Assembly: GCF_003286415.2 (NCBI RefSeq)
Contig: NZ_CP043450.1
Span: 6,262,001 to 6,326,000, forward strand
DNA from: Mucilaginibacter rubeus
Lineage (GTDB): Bacteria; Bacteroidota; Bacteroidia; Sphingobacteriales; Sphingobacteriaceae
DNA length: 64,000 nucleotides
Direction of reading: 5' to 3'
Shown here: positions 1 through 9,140 of the stretch, piece by piece
Layout: each line of letters begins with the position of its first letter
Position numbering within the stretch: position 1 is the stretch's first letter
The notes under the pieces: generated by a model
Databases searched by the model: none
The model's input: only the letters and a program-made list of their open reading frames with translations
Told to the model about the DNA's origin: nothing
Translations under genes and position numbers: made by a program

Positions 1-342
1 GGTACCGTTGAAATTTTCAGACAATTAAAAGCGAGCGGCAGGTACAAGGTCTATGCTTTAACCAACTGGTCGGCCGAGACTTTCCCATTTGCTTTAGAGC
101 GTTATGATTTTTTAAACTGGTTTGATGGTATTGTAATGTCCGGTGCCGAAAAAATGCGTAAGCCATCACCGGCTTTTTATCAGCTTCTGCTTGATCGTTA
201 TGATGTAAAAGCCAACGAAGCTTTATTTATTGATGATAATTACCGTAATATTTTAGCTGCCGAAAAAATGGGGATTAAAAGCATTCACTTTACATCGGCA
301 GAGGCTTTGGAGACAGCGTTGAAAGGCTTGGAGGTATTATAA
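1..342 (+). CDS. HAD-superfamily phosphatase, C-terminal part (5' end outside window)
   Basis: The frame is open from the first base, so the true start lies upstream of the window; 113 residues are visible. HAD motif II is seen in YALTNWS, the motif III lysine in RKPSPAFY, and the acidic motif IV in FIDDNYRNI, followed by the usual AAEKMGI-K-IHF ending. This is the C-terminal half of a haloacid-dehalogenase-type hydrolase acting on a small phosphorylated or halogenated substrate. The nucleophile motif (DxDxT) is not in the window, so the subfamily cannot be fixed. It converges on the next gene, with a GC-rich hairpin between them. Confidence 0.8.
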   Translation, partial: GTVEIFRQLKASGRYKVYALTNWSAETFPFALERYDFLNWFDGIVMSGAEKMRKPSPAFYQLLLDRYDVKANEALFIDDNYRNILAAEKMGIKSIHFTSAEALETALKGLEVL

Positions 343-385
343 AAGCATTTCAAGCCGGGACACGGGGGCCGGGAGGGACAAAAAT

Positions 386-415
386 CGCAGGTCGGCCGTG
401 GGGACACGGCCTGCG
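386..415. terminator. GC-rich hairpin between convergent genes
   Basis: CGCAGG-TCGG-CCGTG is followed by CACGGCCTGCG, giving an imperfect strong stem with a four-base bulge. It lies between the ends of the HAD gene and the convergent DUF5808 gene and may stop transcription from both sides. The T-run is weak, so it could also be a degenerate dispersed palindrome. Confidence 0.4.
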
Positions 416-428
416 GTTGAAAATAAAC

Positions 429-626
429 TTACTTGCTTGGCGCTATTATCCATGCTACAACTACCAGCGCCAATAATATTCCCATAATCAAATAGCTAAC
501 CGGCCGGGCAAAATTCAGTGTCCAGCCGAGATATTTAATTCTTTTGGGTACGATTATACGGTTGTCATCCTTGTTGTAGTAAAACACGCCGTATTTGTAA
601 TTGCTTAGGTCTTCTGTAGGCTCCAT
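429..626 (-). CDS. Small DUF5808-like membrane protein
   Basis: This 65-residue protein has a soluble N-terminal half with YYNKDDNRIIVPKR and LGWTLNFARP, the pattern of the DUF5808 domain. One hydrophobic membrane segment (about residues 44-61) ends in IIAPSK. DUF5808 proteins are small inner-membrane proteins of unknown role. It lies 15 bp downstream of cysM on the same strand and may be cotranscribed with cysE-cysM, but nothing in the sequence ties it to cysteine synthesis. Confidence 0.7.
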   Translation of the reverse strand: MEPTEDLSNYKYGVFYYNKDDNRIIVPKRIKYLGWTLNFARPVSYLIMGILLALVVVAWIIAPSK

Positions 627-641
627 AATTAAGATAATTTA

Positions 642-1514
642 TTATCCAAACAATTCACTGCTCAAATACCTGTCGCCACGGTCGCAGCAAATAAATACGA
701 TCACGCCTTCTTCCAGTTCCTGCGCCAGTTTTATTGCTGCCGATAGCGCTCCGCCGCTGCTCATCCCCGCAAATACCCCTTCCACTTTGGCCATCTGGCG
801 TGCCATTTGAGTTGCATCTTCCTGTGAGATATCCATAACCCGGTCAACCCGTGTGGCATCAAAAATCTTAGGTAAATATTCCTCCGGCCACCTGCGGATA
901 CCCGGGATCGATGAACCCTCAACGGGCTGACAGCCTACAATCTGCACATTGGCATTTTGCCCCTTCAAATATCTCGAACAGCCCATAATGGTACCGGTTG
1001 TACCCATAGCACTTACAAAGTGAGTGATCTTGCCTTCCGTATCCTTCCAGATCTCGGGACCTGTAGTTTTCACGTGGGCCATATAGTTATCCGGGTTAGC
1101 AAACTGGTTCAACAGAAAATATTCGCCGGTAGCGGCTTTTTCTTCGGCATAATCGCGGCAAAGCTCTATACCTTCCAGCAAAGTAACTTTAGCACCAAAG
1201 GCTTCCATGGTAAGTGTACGCTCGCGGGTGGAGTTTGAGGGCATGACCAGTTCTATCTCCAGGTCAAATAAACGGGCTATCATCGCCAGCGCAATACCCG
1301 TGTTACCGCTTGTTGCTTCAATCAGCTTGGTACCGGGTTTGATATCACCACGCTCAATGGCGCTTCTGATCATATTGAGTGATGCGCGGTCTTTCACGCT
1401 GCCACCGGGGTTATTTCCCTCCAGCTTGGCGAAGATCTGCACTTTGGGATTCGGATTCAGCTTTTTTATTTCTACCATAGGAGTATTGCCTATCAGGTCT
1501 ATTAATCCAGCCAT
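642..1514 (-). CDS. cysM: Cysteine synthase B (O-acetylserine sulfhydrylase)
   Basis: A pyridoxal-phosphate enzyme that makes L-cysteine from O-acetylserine and sulfide in the cytoplasm. The PLP lysine is in GGSVKDR (K41), the substrate loop is TSGNTG (68-73), and the glycine-rich phosphate loop is GTTGT in the second half. At 290 residues, with a short C-terminus ending DRGDRYLSSELFG, it fits the CysM type better than the longer CysK. It starts 23 bp after the end of cysE on the same strand, so the two enzymes of the pathway form an operon. Confidence 0.93.
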   Translation of the reverse strand: MAGLIDLIGNTPMVEIKKLNPNPKVQIFAKLEGNNPGGSVKDRASLNMIRSAIERGDIKPGTKLIEATSGNTGIALAMIARLFDLEIELVMPSNSTRERTLTMEAFGAKVTLLEGIELCRDYAEEKAATGEYFLLNQFANPDNYMAHVKTTGPEIWKDTEGKITHFVSAMGTTGTIMGCSRYLKGQNANVQIVGCQPVEGSSIPGIRRWPEEYLPKIFDATRVDRVMDISQEDATQMARQMAKVEGVFAGMSSGGALSAAIKLAQELEEGVIVFICCDRGDRYLSSELFG

Positions 1515-1537
1515 TGTATATTTTTATTAGGTAAATT

Positions 1538-2368
1538 TTATTTTTTGTGCCCGAACAGTTTTATGCTCAGCCTTTTCAAGATCCTATGATTTGGGGCGTG
1601 GTAAACCTTTGAGTTGGGTGGCAAACTTTTGGTAAGCCAAACGTTCCCTCCTACTACGCTATTGTGCCCAATAATGGTTTCTCCGCCTAAAATAGTAGCA
1701 CCTGAGTAAATTACTACATTATCCTGAACTGTAGGGTGTCTTTTGGTATTTGCCATGCTTTTATCTACGCTCAAGGCCCCGAGTGTAACACCCTGATATA
1801 GTTTTACATGCTTGCCTATTACGCAGCTTTCGCCAATAACAATACCGGTGCCATGATCTATATAGAAATACTCGTCTATTTTGGCAGCAGGATGGATGTC
1901 GATTCCCGTTTTTGAATGCGCGTATTCGGTAAGGATGCGCGGCAGCAAAGGAATATCATCAACATACAGGCTATGCGCCACACGATAAAGCGAAATGGCA
2001 TAAAAGCCCGGATAAGTGCGGATCACCTCAAACTCGCTGCGGGCAGCAGGGTCGCCGTTAAAAATGGCCTGGATGTCGGTATTCAGCACACGAAATAATT
2101 CGGGAAGCCCCTCAAAGAATTTTTTTGACAGTTTTGAGGTATCGCAATTGCTGCAAGCCTTGGTGGCATGCATAATTTCGCACAATTCATTCTCAAGCCT
2201 CAAAAACTCATCCTTCAGTTCCTCCACCGAAGCAAACTGTTTGCCGGTTTGCTCGGGGTACAGTAAATGAATCACTTTAAGCGCCCAGGCCGTAATTTCA
2301 CGGTTTGAAGGCACAGCCTCCAGGTTTTGCTGTTTAGCAAAAATATGTTGATAAAAATCCTGACTCAT
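1538..2368 (-). CDS. cysE: Serine O-acetyltransferase, EpsC type
   Basis: Acetylates L-serine with acetyl-CoA to give O-acetylserine, the substrate of the CysM encoded just downstream. Residues about 1-130 form an alpha-helical N-terminal part that includes a CSNC pair of cysteines. The C-terminal half is a left-handed beta-helix of hexapeptide repeats: IDHGTGIVIG carries the catalytic histidine, followed by YQGVTLGALS and IYSGATILGG. The 276-residue length and the extended N-terminus match the serine acetyltransferases of Bacteroidetes. It is the first gene of the cysE-cysM unit. Confidence 0.92.
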   Translation of the reverse strand: MSQDFYQHIFAKQQNLEAVPSNREITAWALKVIHLLYPEQTGKQFASVEELKDEFLRLENELCEIMHATKACSNCDTSKLSKKFFEGLPELFRVLNTDIQAIFNGDPAARSEFEVIRTYPGFYAISLYRVAHSLYVDDIPLLPRILTEYAHSKTGIDIHPAAKIDEYFYIDHGTGIVIGESCVIGKHVKLYQGVTLGALSVDKSMANTKRHPTVQDNVVIYSGATILGGETIIGHNSVVGGNVWLTKSLPPNSKVYHAPNHRILKRLSIKLFGHKK

Positions 2369-2494
2369 GTTTTATGGTGGGCTGTTTTGGGAAAACAACC
2401 ATTAACAGTACAAGTTTATATAAAAGATTGTTGTTAATATGTAAAATGAGCCGGATAATTGATATTTGGTTATAAAAACATCGATACCGAACCT

Positions 2495-2935
2495 ATGAAA
2501 GATCAAATAATTGCTACAGTAACTGCCCTGTTTAGCGGAGCCGATGAACGGGACTGGGCCAAAGTAAAAAACGCATTTGCCGAAAATGTAGAACTTGACT
2601 ATAGCTCCATGACCGGAAACCCGGCCAGCATCGCATCATCCGCTGATATCATTGCCGCATGGCGGGGCTTCTTGCCCGGCTTCGACAGGACACATCATCA
2701 ACTGGCAGATTTTTATGTGATGCAAAACGGCACGGTAGCCCTGGTGCATTATTATGGCAAGGCTGATCATTTTATTGGCGACGAGCTATGGATTGTGGAA
2801 GGCACTTATGATACCGAACTTATTGAAACGGATGGCAAATGGATCATCACCAAGCATAAGCTTAACCTCATTAAGCAGGATGGTAATATGGATTTACCGG
2901 CGAAGGCCGCGGCCAGGGTTTCGGAGCAGGGTTGA
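2495..2935 (+). CDS. NTF2-like / SnoaL-like protein
   Basis: A 146-residue cytoplasmic protein with the cone-shaped NTF2 pattern: an N-terminal helix (MKDQIIATVTALFSG), a DWAKVKNAFAENVELDYS segment typical of SnoaL-like domains, then strands around HHQLADFYV and GTVALVHYYGKADH and the end GKWIITKHKLNLI. Such domains are polyketide-cyclase-like enzymes or small-molecule binding proteins; the substrate cannot be read. The ATG start was preferred over an in-frame TTG 36 bases upstream because homology-like sequence begins with the helix. Confidence 0.75.
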   Translation: MKDQIIATVTALFSGADERDWAKVKNAFAENVELDYSSMTGNPASIASSADIIAAWRGFLPGFDRTHHQLADFYVMQNGTVALVHYYGKADHFIGDELWIVEGTYDTELIETDGKWIITKHKLNLIKQDGNMDLPAKAAARVSEQG

Positions 2936-2951
2936 ATTGCAAAAACAGAAA

Positions 2952-3041
2952 TGCCATTACGAGCAAAGCGTGGCAATCTCGTCGCTATTCGATCGAACAG
3001 GCATTGGCTACGAGATTGCTTCGTTCCTTACAGCAATGACA
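2952..3041. repeat. Dispersed palindromic repeat, family A copy 1
   Basis: Arms TGCCATTACGAGCAAAG and the complementary AGCAATGAC end form an imperfect hairpin, with an inner pair GGCAATCTCGT/ACGAGATTGC. It fills the space between two convergent genes. Related copies lie at 27681, 32137, 36872, 49214 and 62132; this copy is the most diverged. Confidence 0.7.
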
Positions 3042-3047
3042 TAAATA

Positions 3048-3926
3048 TTAAATAACCTCTATTCTTTTCCTTCTACTTAATCCCGCCTGCAAAACAACCG
3101 AAATTATGATCACTAACAGCCCCGCATAAAAAGACACATTAAGCTGGCGGGATTCATTGAATAAAACCATCGCCAGTAAAATGCTGTAAACAGGTTCCAG
3201 GTTAAAGGTTAGGTTGACCGTAAAGGCAGAAATCTTCTTTAAAACCTCAGCCACCATTACATATAGCCCAACGGTGCAAAAAAGCGCCAAAATTAGCAGG
3301 TAAAATATATCCAAAGTGCCCGGCAATATTGTTTTTGACGGGAAGAAATACAGATATACTGGTAACACTATAGTTAAGGCAGCGCTTCCGGTCAGCATCT
3401 GGTACATATTCATCACCGTGGCATCGTACTTTTTAACCAGTCGTTCATTAAAAATGGTATACAGCGATGCCAGGAAAGATGATATTACCCCCAGTACAAT
3501 ACCGGTGCGGAACGAGGTATCGAAATGAAAGATCAAACCAATGCCAGCCAATGTAAGCGTGCTCAACAGCAGCTCGGTTATGTTAAACGGCTTCCTGTTG
3601 ATAAGCGGGGCCAGGAACGCGGTAAAGAAGCTGGTAAGGCAATAACAAACTACGCCTACAGATACATTTGAATATTTGATACTGGCATAAAAAAACACCC
3701 AGTGAAAGGCTATCAATAACCCGGCCTTCCCCATTTCCCAAATGTTGACCCGTGAGTGGTTAAACTGCGCCCTTTGAATCCAAACAATAACTACAAGGAA
3801 TAAAAAAGAAAACAGGGTGCGGTACCAGGTAAGTAAATATTCATTTAAAGAGATAAGTTTCCCGAACACGCCGGTAAAACCGGCAAGAACTACAGCTATA
3901 TGTAACAGAACAAATGTTTTTTTCAT
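3048..3926 (-). CDS. EamA-family (DMT) membrane transporter
   Basis: A 292-residue integral membrane protein with about ten hydrophobic segments in two homologous halves, as in drug/metabolite exporters. The first half contains LLIAFHWVFFYASIKYSNVSVGVV, and the second half ends with NLEPVYSILLAMVLFNE, the conserved proline-containing end of EamA repeats. It probably exports or takes up a small metabolite; the substrate is unknown. The C-terminus is basic (LSRRKRIEVI). It stands alone, converging on the NTF2-like gene. Confidence 0.88.
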   Translation of the reverse strand: MKKTFVLLHIAVVLAGFTGVFGKLISLNEYLLTWYRTLFSFLFLVVIVWIQRAQFNHSRVNIWEMGKAGLLIAFHWVFFYASIKYSNVSVGVVCYCLTSFFTAFLAPLINRKPFNITELLLSTLTLAGIGLIFHFDTSFRTGIVLGVISSFLASLYTIFNERLVKKYDATVMNMYQMLTGSAALTIVLPVYLYFFPSKTILPGTLDIFYLLILALFCTVGLYVMVAEVLKKISAFTVNLTFNLEPVYSILLAMVLFNESRQLNVSFYAGLLVIIISVVLQAGLSRRKRIEVI

Positions 3927-4402
3927 TTTTTGCTAAAATAAGATTGAGCGGGCACACAACGATGCATATGATTGCCCGCGTTTAATTAATTTGTTTTGAA
4001 AATAGTGTTGAAAAAGGATCAAATACAGTTGCACTACAACCGGTTTTGATTAGCAAAAAAGAAAGAATGGTGGATCATTAAAAAAAGGCTCCGAGACCAA
4101 AAATGTCCGGATAAGAGATTTGAGATTCCCTTTAGTGCCATATTTAATGTTTGCTGTCATCATTTGTTGATGGGCCAAAGATAGGAAAAAGTTTTATTGC
4201 GCCAATACATTGTGTTGTTTTGACACTAAAAATCGGATCAAACTGTCCTTTCCTCGCAAGCAGTTGGCGTATAAGATTTCTCTTTCGCCCCTACGCACCG
4301 CTCCTCCCTTGCTCTATCGAAATGACATCGGCTTTTTTAATTTCTGTTAATAAAAAAGCCCCGGCTATTGCCGGGGCCTGCATTTCTTCAATAACAAAAC
4401 GT
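3927..4402. other. Intergenic stretch without a supported gene
   Basis: This 476-base gap holds the upstream region of the EamA gene and, at its other end, the terminator of the glutathione peroxidase gene. A plus-strand open frame of 94 codons in it runs across that terminator into the antisense strand of the peroxidase gene and is not supported. Confidence 0.6.
4358..4377 (-). terminator. Rho-independent terminator of the glutathione peroxidase gene
   Basis: GCCCCGGC and GCCGGGGC form a perfect 8-bp stem with a four-base loop. Read on the minus strand it is followed by TTTTTTATT, a good U-tract, and it lies 25 bases after the stop codon. Confidence 0.85.
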
Positions 4403-4918
4403 TTAGTTCAGATATTTAGTGATATCCTCAGATAGCGGAGTTGTTTGTGACCTGAAACGGTGGATTAGTTTGCCATTTTCGTCTATCAGGAATTTTTCAA
4501 AGTTCCATTTAATGTCGCCGGTAAAATCTGGGTTTGGAGCAGTTGTAAGGTATTGGAACAAGGGATCGATATCCAAACCTAAAACGCTAACCTTTCCGCT
4601 CATCGGAAATTTCACGTTGAAATTTTCTTTGCAAAAGGTTTTGATGTCCTGGTTTGTACCTGGTTCCTGGCCGCCAAAGTTATTGGCCGGGAAGCCTACT
4701 ACTACCAGCTTGCCTTTGTATTGCTCAGACAGTTTTTCCAGATCGGCGTATTGTTTAGTGAAGCCACATTTTGAGGCCGTGTTTACGATCAATACTTTTT
4801 TGCCTTTGTATTTAGCTAAGCTAAAATCTTTGCCGTCGATGGTTTTCAGTTTAAAATCATATACTGAAGATGGTGCGGCAGCAAATAATAAGGCGATGAT
4901 GAGTGCCAGTGTTTTCAT
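4403..4918 (-). CDS. Secreted glutathione peroxidase (thiol type)
   Basis: Reduces hydrogen peroxide and organic hydroperoxides, in bacteria usually with thioredoxin. The catalytic cysteine is C51 in NTASKCGFT (Cys instead of selenocysteine), with Q84 in NFGGQEPG and the tryptophan of KWNFEKFL completing the triad. An N-terminal hydrophobic stretch (MKTLALIIALLFAAAPSS) is a probable signal peptide, which places the enzyme in the periplasm; most family members are cytoplasmic. The 171-residue length is normal once the signal is removed. It has its own terminator. Confidence 0.9.
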   Translation of the reverse strand: MKTLALIIALLFAAAPSSVYDFKLKTIDGKDFSLAKYKGKKVLIVNTASKCGFTKQYADLEKLSEQYKGKLVVVGFPANNFGGQEPGTNQDIKTFCKENFNVKFPMSGKVSVLGLDIDPLFQYLTTAPNPDFTGDIKWNFEKFLIDENGKLIHRFRSQTTPLSEDITKYLN

Positions 4919-4961
4919 GGTTTTTACAATTGATTGTTAATAATCCAGCATAAAAGTAAAG

Positions 4962-5387
4962 CTAAAAATTTCTTTTAGCTAAGTACTCATCTTCTTTTTG
5001 TGTCATTTTTTCTTTTGTAACAACACTTTTATCGGTGTAACCCAAAAGGTGCAATGCCCCGTGAATAATAACACGGTGCAGCTCGTTGGTTTCGCCAGTT
5101 TTAAATTTGGATCCATTCTCGCGGATGCGGTCAATCGAGATAAAAATATCACCAACAATATCGCCCTCAACTTCCGAATTGTCAAAAGTTACGATATCGG
5201 TAAAAGTATCATGATCAAGGTATTGCTGGTTTATTTGCAGCAGGTACGCGTCTGAGCAAAAAATATAATTAAGCTCTTTCAATTTAAAGCCTTCAGCAAT
5301 TACCGTGTCCTTTATCCACTGTCTTAATTGTGCTTTTTGTTTCGGCTTAAAAGTAGTGTCTTCCTCAAAAAAATTAATAGCGGGCAT
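4962..5387 (-). CDS. ybeY: rRNA maturation RNase YbeY
   Basis: A metal-dependent endoribonuclease needed for 16S rRNA 3' maturation and ribosome quality control. The metal-binding motif appears as HGALHLLGYTDK: the first two histidines are kept, and the third of the usual HGxLHLxGYDH is replaced, a variation also usual in Bacteroidetes YbeY as far as I recall. The segment FTDIVTFDN-EGDIVGDIFIS is typical of the family, as is the 141-residue length. Its ATG overlaps the stop codon of the upstream ATPase gene by one base (TGATG), indicating translational coupling. Confidence 0.9.
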   Translation of the reverse strand: MPAINFFEEDTTFKPKQKAQLRQWIKDTVIAEGFKLKELNYIFCSDAYLLQINQQYLDHDTFTDIVTFDNSEVEGDIVGDIFISIDRIRENGSKFKTGETNELHRVIIHGALHLLGYTDKSVVTKEKMTQKEDEYLAKRNF

Positions 5388-5809
5388 CAGATCTTAAAGT
5401 GAAGTTCAATTTCATTACCCGAGGCGTTGAAAATACATTGATCGGCAAGGTGTTTAATGATAAACACGCCGCGGCCGGTAAGGTTCTCCAGGTTTTCGGG
5501 GGCAGTAGGATCGGCAAGGTTATTATAGTCGAAGCCGGGGCCTTCATCGGTAACGGTCCAGATAATACGTTTCGGTTCTACTTCCGCATTAACAATCACC
5601 TTTTTAGTCTCATCCTGTTTGTTACCGTGTATGATGGCGTTAATAACCGCTTCATTAAGGCAGGTCATCATATTGGCGAAGGTATCTTCCTCAACATGAT
5701 ATTTATCAGCAATTTCTTCTATCAGCTGCTCAAGCAACGCTATGCTCTCCGGTTTTGACGGTAGCTGCAACGTGTATAGCTCGCTGGTTTGAACATTTGC
5801 CTCTTCCAT
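5387..5809 (-). CDS. RsbW-like ATP-binding protein (HATPase_c, anti-sigma type)
   Basis: A 140-residue stand-alone GHKL ATPase domain of the serine-kinase anti-sigma type. The N box is CLNEAVINAIIHGNK, the G1 box is DEGPGFDYNNL and the G2 box is GRGVFIIKHLAD. Such proteins bind and sometimes phosphorylate anti-anti-sigma partners; no STAS partner gene is visible here. The ATG beginning MEEANVQ was chosen because the alternative is a TTG eight codons earlier that would overlap the upstream gene; the chosen start follows that gene's stop by one base. It is coupled to ybeY downstream. Confidence 0.85.
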   Translation of the reverse strand: MEEANVQTSELYTLQLPSKPESIALLEQLIEEIADKYHVEEDTFANMMTCLNEAVINAIIHGNKQDETKKVIVNAEVEPKRIIWTVTDEGPGFDYNNLADPTAPENLENLTGRGVFIIKHLADQCIFNASGNEIELHFKI

Positions 5810-5810
5810 A

Positions 5811-8800
5811 TTATTTGGCGTTAAGTTGATCAAAGTAAGATTTTATTTTTTGTTTATAATACAAATTAAGTGCCGGAGATACTGTTCTGATCTGCTCCGT
5901 TTGTTTCGCTTTTTGTTGCTGGTACCCCTGCAGTGCTTTTATATAACCCGGTGGCAAATCCTTGCCCGCATTGCTCTCCCGTTGCTGATCCTGATCTCGT
6001 TGCTGCTCGGCCTTTTCGGCCTCTAATAATCGGGTTTGTATCTGCTGCTGCCTTTTTAGCGCGTCATCTGTAATCCTCCTGTTTACGAGATCACGTTCCG
6101 TTTGTTCCATTTCTTTCGAAATTTTATCCAAATTGCCCAATCCGCCGGTCCCGTCTTTATTTTCGTCCCTGTCAATTTGTTGCAAAGCCTGCCGTATCAT
6201 CTGCTGCTGACGTGCCATTTTAGCAAACTGTTCGCTCATGTTGCCACTATTGCCCTGCTGGCCTTTACCCTGATTGCCCTGTTGCTGCATTTGCTCACGT
6301 GCCTTTTGCATATTCTGACTAAGCTGCTGCTGCATCTTGGCCAACTGTGATATCGACTGTTGTTTCCCTTTGCCCCCTTTACCACCCTTGTTCATCATTT
6401 TTTGCATTTGCTCAAGCGCTTCGCTCAGCATCAGGGCCAGGTTGTTCATAGATGTCATGGCATATTGCTGATTGCGGTTTGCTTCAAGCGTCCGCCTGTC
6501 GCCCAACTGCTCAAGGGCCTGATCAATATGCTCGTTGATACTGGCTATCTCTTTATTTACAGTCGATTGGATTTGCGGCACCCTCCTGCTGATGGCATAC
6601 AGGCTATCTTCGGCCGTTTTCAGGTTATCCTTGATATCCTTCTGGCTTTGCGATAAAGTAACGTAAGACGGATCTGTAGGATTAGTGTTTTTAAGCGTTT
6701 GCATCAGCTTTTCCTGGTTAAATGAGCTGTTAACGAGGCTTTTCAACAATTCCCTTAACTGCTGCGCATCAACGGCATTCTCTTTTGATTCGCCCTCGTC
6801 GCTGTCTTTTTGCATTTTGGCGGCAAGCTCTTTCATTTGTTTTGCAGCCTGCTGCTGCGATTTTGAAGCCTTTGAGTTATCCTTTTTTTGCAGATCGCCG
6901 GCGCTTTGATCCATCTGCTGCTCAATATCTTTTGTTTCGTTTTCGGGGTTCTGATAGTCGGATTTACGTTCGGCCTGATCGTTGGCTTTCTGTAATTCGT
7001 CAAAGCCTTTCTTCACATCCTGAAAATCCTGTTTCAGCTTATCCTGTTGCTGCTGCAAATTCTTTTGATCGGCTCCGGACTGTTTGGTTTGTTCGGATAG
7101 CTTTTGCTGTTGATCTGCCAGTTTATTCAGCTGGTCGAGGTTTTGATTCAGCTTTTGCTCAAACTCCAGTTTCTTATACAATTCCAACACCCTGTCCAGC
7201 TCCTTTTTCAATGATTTATTATCCATTTGCATTTTAGATAATTCATCTCGGGTGGCATCTTTTTGCTGCTCATTAAGCATTTGCTGCAGGTTTTGAAGCA
7301 GCTCCTTTGTTTTCTGATCAAGCACATTATTAAACAGGTCCTCTATCTGTTTTTGCTTAGCCATGATCTCGTCCGTTTGCTGTTGGTTTTCCTGCCGGTT
7401 GTATAAATTCTTTTTGTTATCGGCCTGGATATCCTTTACTAAATCTTCCAGGTCTTTACGTTTTTGCATCAGATCTTCCACCTGCTTTTTCTCATCAAAG
7501 GAGAGCGTATTTTTATTCAACAGGTTCTGGTTCAGCTTTTGCGCATCGCGCTCAACCTGGCCGGCTAATTTAATGGCCGATTGCATTTTTTCTTTTATAG
7601 CTTTTGACCCCGCGTTTAACTGTTGGTTAATCTCCTTGCTGTCAGGGACATTTAGTGTATGTTTTGCTGTACGGGCTGTTTTGTGGCCGGTCACTTCGTC
7701 GTTATCGGCAACCTCAAAAAAGTAGCTCACATGGTCGCCCGGATTGATGCCCATTTCCTTCAGGTTCCAGTAATAAAAGAAATCTGTTTGTGTCTGGGCC
7801 AAATCAGCATTAACCTTTTTGGTAAACTCTTTTGCTTTGCTGTTACCGGCAGCTTCAATAGTATAATGAAACGTTAGCGACGAAAATCCATGATCATCCT
7901 GGATCTTGCCATTAAAATAGAAGGCTTTCATACTTACCGAATCCGGCTTTTCATCAACCATGATAGATGGAGCCTCATCAGTAATAACATTAATACGATA
8001 CGAAGCCGAATCGCTTTGATTTACTTGTGCGTTAACCGGTAAAAGTTTATAAACAGAATTTTTAAGCACCCGTTCGCGGTGCTCAAACAAATCAGCCCCG
8101 TTTTGCACTGTCGGGCGGCTTTGGCCATTCATATCAAACAAGAGCGCGCTGGCATATTGCGTATGCAGCTGCCAATTCACCGTTGTACCGGCCGGGACAG
8201 TTAAATCGCCGGCATTTAACAGCTTCTCATTTTTTTTATGCAGATATGCCGGGTAATTCAGCTCAACATCAAAATGAAGCAATGCCGGTTTCTGGTTCAC
8301 CTTGATCTCGTAAACCACCGAACTAAATCCGTTACCCGATAATTTAAACCGGGTATTTTGCTGTAGGTTGCTAAACTGGTAATGAAAACGACTGATGTTA
8401 TCCTTATCCAGCTTAAAGGTATTCTCTCCGGTTTCAACGTATACATCGGCCGGCAGCTTATCTCCTTCCAGTTTAATATCAACCTTTAAATCATTCCCCT
8501 GAACAACCGATAGGGTTTTGTTCAGCATAATAAATTTAAACGGGGCGGCTGGCACAAAGTATTCATTATGCCTGATGAGCCTTTTAGTACTTTCGGTTAG
8601 TACCGATGGCGCAGCCAATGCTATAATAGCGATTACCCCCAGCGGACCAAGCGCCCATTTTAAATACTTGGTGTTCTCCTTAAGGTTGATGGCCGACGGG
8701 AAACTTACCGGTTTAAGGGCTTCTATCTTTTGGTCGATACTGGCTTCGATGAGGGCGCGGTGATTGTCATCTTCGGCAGCCAGTTTTTTTAGCTGCAGGG

Positions 8801-9140
8801 TGTTAAGCAGTTTGTCATGAACATCGTTAAAATGCCTGCCTATAATTTCGGCCGCTTCGTCATGCGTTAATGTTTTGCCCAATTTAAGCCAGGCCAGTAA
8901 TGAGGGTAAAACCAACCAGCAAACCAATACGGTATTAAGCAGGATAAAAAAGTAGAAAAGTATGGTGCGCAGCAGAATGCTGAAATTGCCAAAATACTCG
9001 CTCAGGGTTACAACCACGTAAGCTGTGAAAAGACCAGCGCCTAAAAATATTAACCCACGCAGAAAATTATTGAAATAATACTTCCGGGTGAAAGTATTGA
9101 TTTTGCCAAGCAAAATTTCATAGTTTTCTGTCGAGGCCAT
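5811..9140 (-). CDS. Giant DUF4175-family membrane coiled-coil protein
   Basis: An 1109-residue envelope protein. Two hydrophobic segments occur near residues 27-80 and a third near 160-182, followed by a periplasmic-looking beta-rich part (about 185-500) with VNQKPALLHFDVELNYPAYL. The rest, from about residue 500, is highly charged and glutamine-rich and predicts long coiled coils, with several low-complexity Q/K/G stretches around 930-990. This matches DUF4175, a Bacteroidetes family of unknown role. It heads a tight unit DUF4175 - RsbW-like ATPase - ybeY. Many open frames on the other strand are shadows of its biased codon use. Confidence 0.85.
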   Translation of the reverse strand: MASTENYEILLGKINTFTRKYYFNNFLRGLIFLGAGLFTAYVVVTLSEYFGNFSILLRTILFYFFILLNTVLVCWLVLPSLLAWLKLGKTLTHDEAAEIIGRHFNDVHDKLLNTLQLKKLAAEDDNHRALIEASIDQKIEALKPVSFPSAINLKENTKYLKWALGPLGVIAIIALAAPSVLTESTKRLIRHNEYFVPAAPFKFIMLNKTLSVVQGNDLKVDIKLEGDKLPADVYVETGENTFKLDKDNISRFHYQFSNLQQNTRFKLSGNGFSSVVYEIKVNQKPALLHFDVELNYPAYLHKKNEKLLNAGDLTVPAGTTVNWQLHTQYASALLFDMNGQSRPTVQNGADLFEHRERVLKNSVYKLLPVNAQVNQSDSASYRINVITDEAPSIMVDEKPDSVSMKAFYFNGKIQDDHGFSSLTFHYTIEAAGNSKAKEFTKKVNADLAQTQTDFFYYWNLKEMGINPGDHVSYFFEVADNDEVTGHKTARTAKHTLNVPDSKEINQQLNAGSKAIKEKMQSAIKLAGQVERDAQKLNQNLLNKNTLSFDEKKQVEDLMQKRKDLEDLVKDIQADNKKNLYNRQENQQQTDEIMAKQKQIEDLFNNVLDQKTKELLQNLQQMLNEQQKDATRDELSKMQMDNKSLKKELDRVLELYKKLEFEQKLNQNLDQLNKLADQQQKLSEQTKQSGADQKNLQQQQDKLKQDFQDVKKGFDELQKANDQAERKSDYQNPENETKDIEQQMDQSAGDLQKKDNSKASKSQQQAAKQMKELAAKMQKDSDEGESKENAVDAQQLRELLKSLVNSSFNQEKLMQTLKNTNPTDPSYVTLSQSQKDIKDNLKTAEDSLYAISRRVPQIQSTVNKEIASINEHIDQALEQLGDRRTLEANRNQQYAMTSMNNLALMLSEALEQMQKMMNKGGKGGKGKQQSISQLAKMQQQLSQNMQKAREQMQQQGNQGKGQQGNSGNMSEQFAKMARQQQMIRQALQQIDRDENKDGTGGLGNLDKISKEMEQTERDLVNRRITDDALKRQQQIQTRLLEAEKAEQQRDQDQQRESNAGKDLPPGYIKALQGYQQQKAKQTEQIRTVSPALNLYYKQKIKSYFDQLNAK

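Noticed and set aside
4151..4435. 94-codon plus-strand open frame
   Set aside because: It runs across the terminator of the glutathione peroxidase gene and into its coding strand, and has no domain-like sequence.
6785..7237. 150-codon and similar long plus-strand frames opposite the DUF4175 gene
   Set aside because: They are shadows created by the Q- and K-rich coding sequence on the minus strand; no conserved motifs.
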